In this document: in pieces, positions 6,282 through 8,299 of the stretch
How the letters are laid out: the number at the start of each line of letters is the position of its first letter
Numbering within the stretch: position 1 is the first letter of the stretch
Origin: Clostridiales bacterium
GTDB taxonomy: Bacteria > Bacillota > Clostridia > Oscillospirales > Acutalibacteraceae
NCBI GenBank assembly: GCA_019421725.1
Contig: JAHZES010000088.1
Span: forward strand, 1 to 8,299
Reading direction: 5' to 3'
DNA: 8,299 bases
Notes under the pieces: generated by a model
Database searches by the model: none
What the model saw: the letters and a program-made list of their open reading frames with translations, nothing else
What the model was told of the DNA's origin: nothing
Position numbers and translations under genes: made by a program

Positions 6282-8299
6282 TTATTCCAGCTCCAGCTGT
6301 TCTCCCTGTGTTTCTTCGGCAGCAGGCATTGCTCCGGCGGCGGGAAGGCTTTTTGCACGGTAGCGGAACGGCTTTTGCAGAGAACCTTCTTTATACGGTT
6401 CAAAGCGGATGACCCGATGGTTACGCCGCAGGGTCATGACGGCAACTCCCTGCGTGTTTTTGGTGGTTTTGCTCTGCAGTGCGCCGCTGTGCAGCAAGAG
6501 CATCTTTCCCGAGGAAGAGGTCAGCAGGTATTCGCTGTCTTCCGGTGCGTAGATTGCCGCAACAAGAGGGGCTTTGTCAGAATAAGCTGCCAGCAGCTTT
6601 CGGCGGTTGGTCTTCGTTGCGTAAGCGGACATCTGTACTTTGGCGATTTTGCCGTTGTCAAAGCAGAACAGCATCGAACCCTCATAGTCGCGTGTAATTG
6701 CCATAGCGATCGGCCGCTCACCTTCGTCCATGCCGAGTTTGCTTGGAATATATTCACCCATTACGCTTGCTTTAGTACAGTCGAAATCGGCAAGCCGGGC
6801 TTTATAAACCTGACAGCGGTCGGTAAAGAAGAGAAGATCGCGGTTATTGGTGGTTTCTACGGCACGAACAATAGAGTCGCCTTCCTTCAGCTTCTGTTCG
6901 CCGCTCATACGAAGAGAAAGAGGCGTGATTTTTTTAAAATAACCTTCCGAGGTAAAGAATACATTGACCGGGTCGTCCGGAATCTCCTCCGGCTCCTCTT
7001 CCGGTTCTTCCATCGGATAAACCAGAATGCTGCGCCGCGGCTGACCGTATTTTTCTGCGATTGTGCGCAGTTCTTTCACGATGATGCTTTTAACGCGCGC
7101 GCGGTTGGCAAGGATTTCTTCAAGATCGGCAATATCCTGTTCCAACTGATCGATTTCGTCGGTGCGCTTCAGAATGTATTCCCGATTCAGGTGGCGCAGT
7201 TTGATTTCCGCCACAAATTCCGCCTGAATCTGATCAATTCCGAATCCGATCATCAGGTTGGGAACCACTTCGCTTTCTTCCTCGGTGGAACGGACAATTT
7301 GTACGGCCTTGTCAATATCAAGCAGAATTTTCTGCAGACCGAGCAGGAGATGCAGCTTTTCCTTTTTACGGGTCAGATCATAATGTGTACGGCGGCGAAC
7401 GCATTCGATCCGAAACGCGGTCCATTCCTGTAAAATTTCCCGAATTCCCAGCACACGGGGCACACCCGCAATCAAAATGTTGAAGTTGCAGGCAAAGGAA
7501 TCCTCCAGCGGCGTCATACGGAACAGGCGAAGCATCAGCTTGTCAGGGTCGGCGCCGCGTTTCAGGTCAATAGTGATCTTGAGCCCGGCCAGACCTGTTT
7601 CGTCACGAATGTCGGCGATTTCCTTGATTTTCCCTTGCTTTACCAGTTCAATGATTTTTTCAATAATTGCCTCGATTGTTGTGGTGGGTGGAATTTGCGT
7701 AATATCAATGCAGTTTGCGTCGGAATCGTAGGAATAACGCGCCCGCACGCGGACTCCGCCGCGGCCGGTGTTATAGATCTGATTCAGCGCATTTATATCG
7801 CAGATGATTTGACCGCCGCCCGGGAAATCCGGCGCAGGCAGAGTGGAAAGAATCTGGTGCTCCGGGTCCTTCATCAGCGCGATGGTTGTTTCACAGACCT
7901 CTGCAATGTTAAAAGGGCAGATGGAGCTTGCCATACCGACCGCAATACCGGTATTTGCATTTACCAGAACGGACGGAAAAGCGGTGGGCAGCAGAGCAGG
8001 TTCTTTTTGTGTATTATCGTAGTTATCAACAAAGTCTACGGTGTCTTTGTCAATGTCCCGGAAAAGCTCCTGACAGATATCGTCCAGCTTGGCTTCGGTA
8101 TATCTGGACGCGGCCCACGCCATATCGCGGGAGTAGAATTTTCCGAAGTTTCCCTTTGAATCCACATAAGGATAAAGCAGCGCTTCATAACCGTGGCTCA
8201 GGCGAACCATGGTGTCGTAAATTGCGGCATCTCCGTGAGGGTTCAGCTTCATGGTTTCGCCGACGATATTGGCAGATTTGGTTCGGTGCGCGTTTGCGC
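6282..8299 (-). CDS. parC: DNA topoisomerase IV subunit A (ParC-like), 5' end outside window
   Basis: The 671 residues seen form the DNA breakage-reunion subunit of a type IIA topoisomerase. With ParE it would separate linked daughter chromosomes. The frame is open to the right edge: the residues before the first internal ATG (8252), HRTKSANIVGET, match the family, so this ATG is not the start. About 55 residues are missing, judged from the catalytic tyrosine. Landmarks: NPHGDAAIYDTMVR helix region, GNFG, and catalytic Arg65-Tyr66 in ASRYTEAKL. A tower coiled coil lies at about 375-412 (DQLEQDIADLEEIL), then a shortened beta-pinwheel from about 445 to an acidic tail ending in LELE. I see no GyrA box (QRRGGKG type), and the estimated total of about 725 residues suits ParC better than GyrA. 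The quinolone-contact serine of the PHGDS motif is alanine here. A small membrane-protein gene follows by 26 bp. Confidence 0.93.
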   Translation of the reverse strand, partial: ANAHRTKSANIVGETMKLNPHGDAAIYDTMVRLSHGYEALLYPYVDSKGNFGKFYSRDMAWAASRYTEAKLDDICQELFRDIDKDTVDFVDNYDNTQKEPALLPTAFPSVLVNANTGIAVGMASSICPFNIAEVCETTIALMKDPEHQILSTLPAPDFPGGGQIICDINALNQIYNTGRGGVRVRARYSYDSDANCIDITQIPPTTTIEAIIEKIIELVKQGKIKEIADIRDETGLAGLKITIDLKRGADPDKLMLRLFRMTPLEDSFACNFNILIAGVPRVLGIREILQEWTAFRIECVRRRTHYDLTRKKEKLHLLLGLQKILLDIDKAVQIVRSTEEESEVVPNLMIGFGIDQIQAEFVAEIKLRHLNREYILKRTDEIDQLEQDIADLEEILANRARVKSIIVKELRTIAEKYGQPRRSILVYPMEEPEEEPEEIPDDPVNVFFTSEGYFKKITPLSLRMSGEQKLKEGDSIVRAVETTNNRDLLFFTDRCQVYKARLADFDCTKASVMGEYIPSKLGMDEGERPIAMAITRDYEGSMLFCFDNGKIAKVQMSAYATKTNRRKLLAAYSDKAPLVAAIYAPEDSEYLLTSSSGKMLLLHSGALQSKTTKNTQGVAVMTLRRNHRVIRFEPYKEGSLQKPFRYRAKSLPAAGAMPAAEETQGEQLELE

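Noticed and set aside
6168..7433. A long plus-strand open frame (421 codons) antisense to the topoisomerase gene
   Set aside because: Its product is rich in Phe, Cys and Arg without any domain pattern. The minus strand here encodes a clear topoisomerase, so this is a shadow frame.
1..8299. CRISPR arrays, tRNA/rRNA genes, insertion sequences, phage or defence genes
   Set aside because: I found no regularly spaced direct repeats, tRNA-like folds, transposase or integrase motifs, or known defence domains on either strand.

Overview
The window looks like chromosomal DNA from a Gram-positive anaerobe of the class Clostridia (Oscillospiraceae/Ruminococcaceae-like). The signs are strong AAGGAG-type ribosome binding sites, sigma-A type promoters with exact 17-bp spacing, compact Rho-independent terminators, and gene types common in that group. 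This placement is inference. I see no tRNA, rRNA, CRISPR array, insertion sequence, phage gene or recognisable defence system. The content is mainly core and conserved-hypothetical.

Layout. (1) Bases 1-184 hold the 3' tail of a plus-strand gene I do not recognise, closed by a nested GC-rich terminator. (2) Bases 229-4209 form one minus-strand operon. A promoter at 4181-4209 drives an MFS transporter of the GPH/SLC45-like type, then a membrane-anchored glycerophosphodiester phosphodiesterase, then a multi-membrane-span GGDEF diguanylate cyclase. The gaps between genes are 13 and 26 bp. (3) A divergent plus-strand promoter at 4265-4293 drives a rhomboid-fold membrane protein without the catalytic residues, then a small cupin. 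A perfect 9-bp hairpin follows that looks like a terminator and also holds the ribosome binding site of the next gene, a 57-residue hypothetical protein. (4) A two-way terminator at 5632-5684 separates this unit from a minus-strand pair entering from the right: a topoisomerase IV A subunit (parC-like, 5' end outside the window) followed 26 bp later by a small membrane-anchored protein.

How the genes may work together. The minus operon pairs a permease with a phosphodiesterase that could release glycerol phosphate from glycerophosphodiesters or lipoteichoic-acid-type polymers, and with a c-di-GMP synthase that has its own outward-facing sensory domain. Uptake, lipid or wall turnover and second-messenger signalling may therefore be co-expressed. 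The topoisomerase unit is housekeeping.

The most unusual points are the dual terminator/RBS hairpin, the protease-dead rhomboid, the GGDEF enzyme without an inhibitory site, and alanine at the quinolone-contact position of the topoisomerase. None amounts to a clearly new system.
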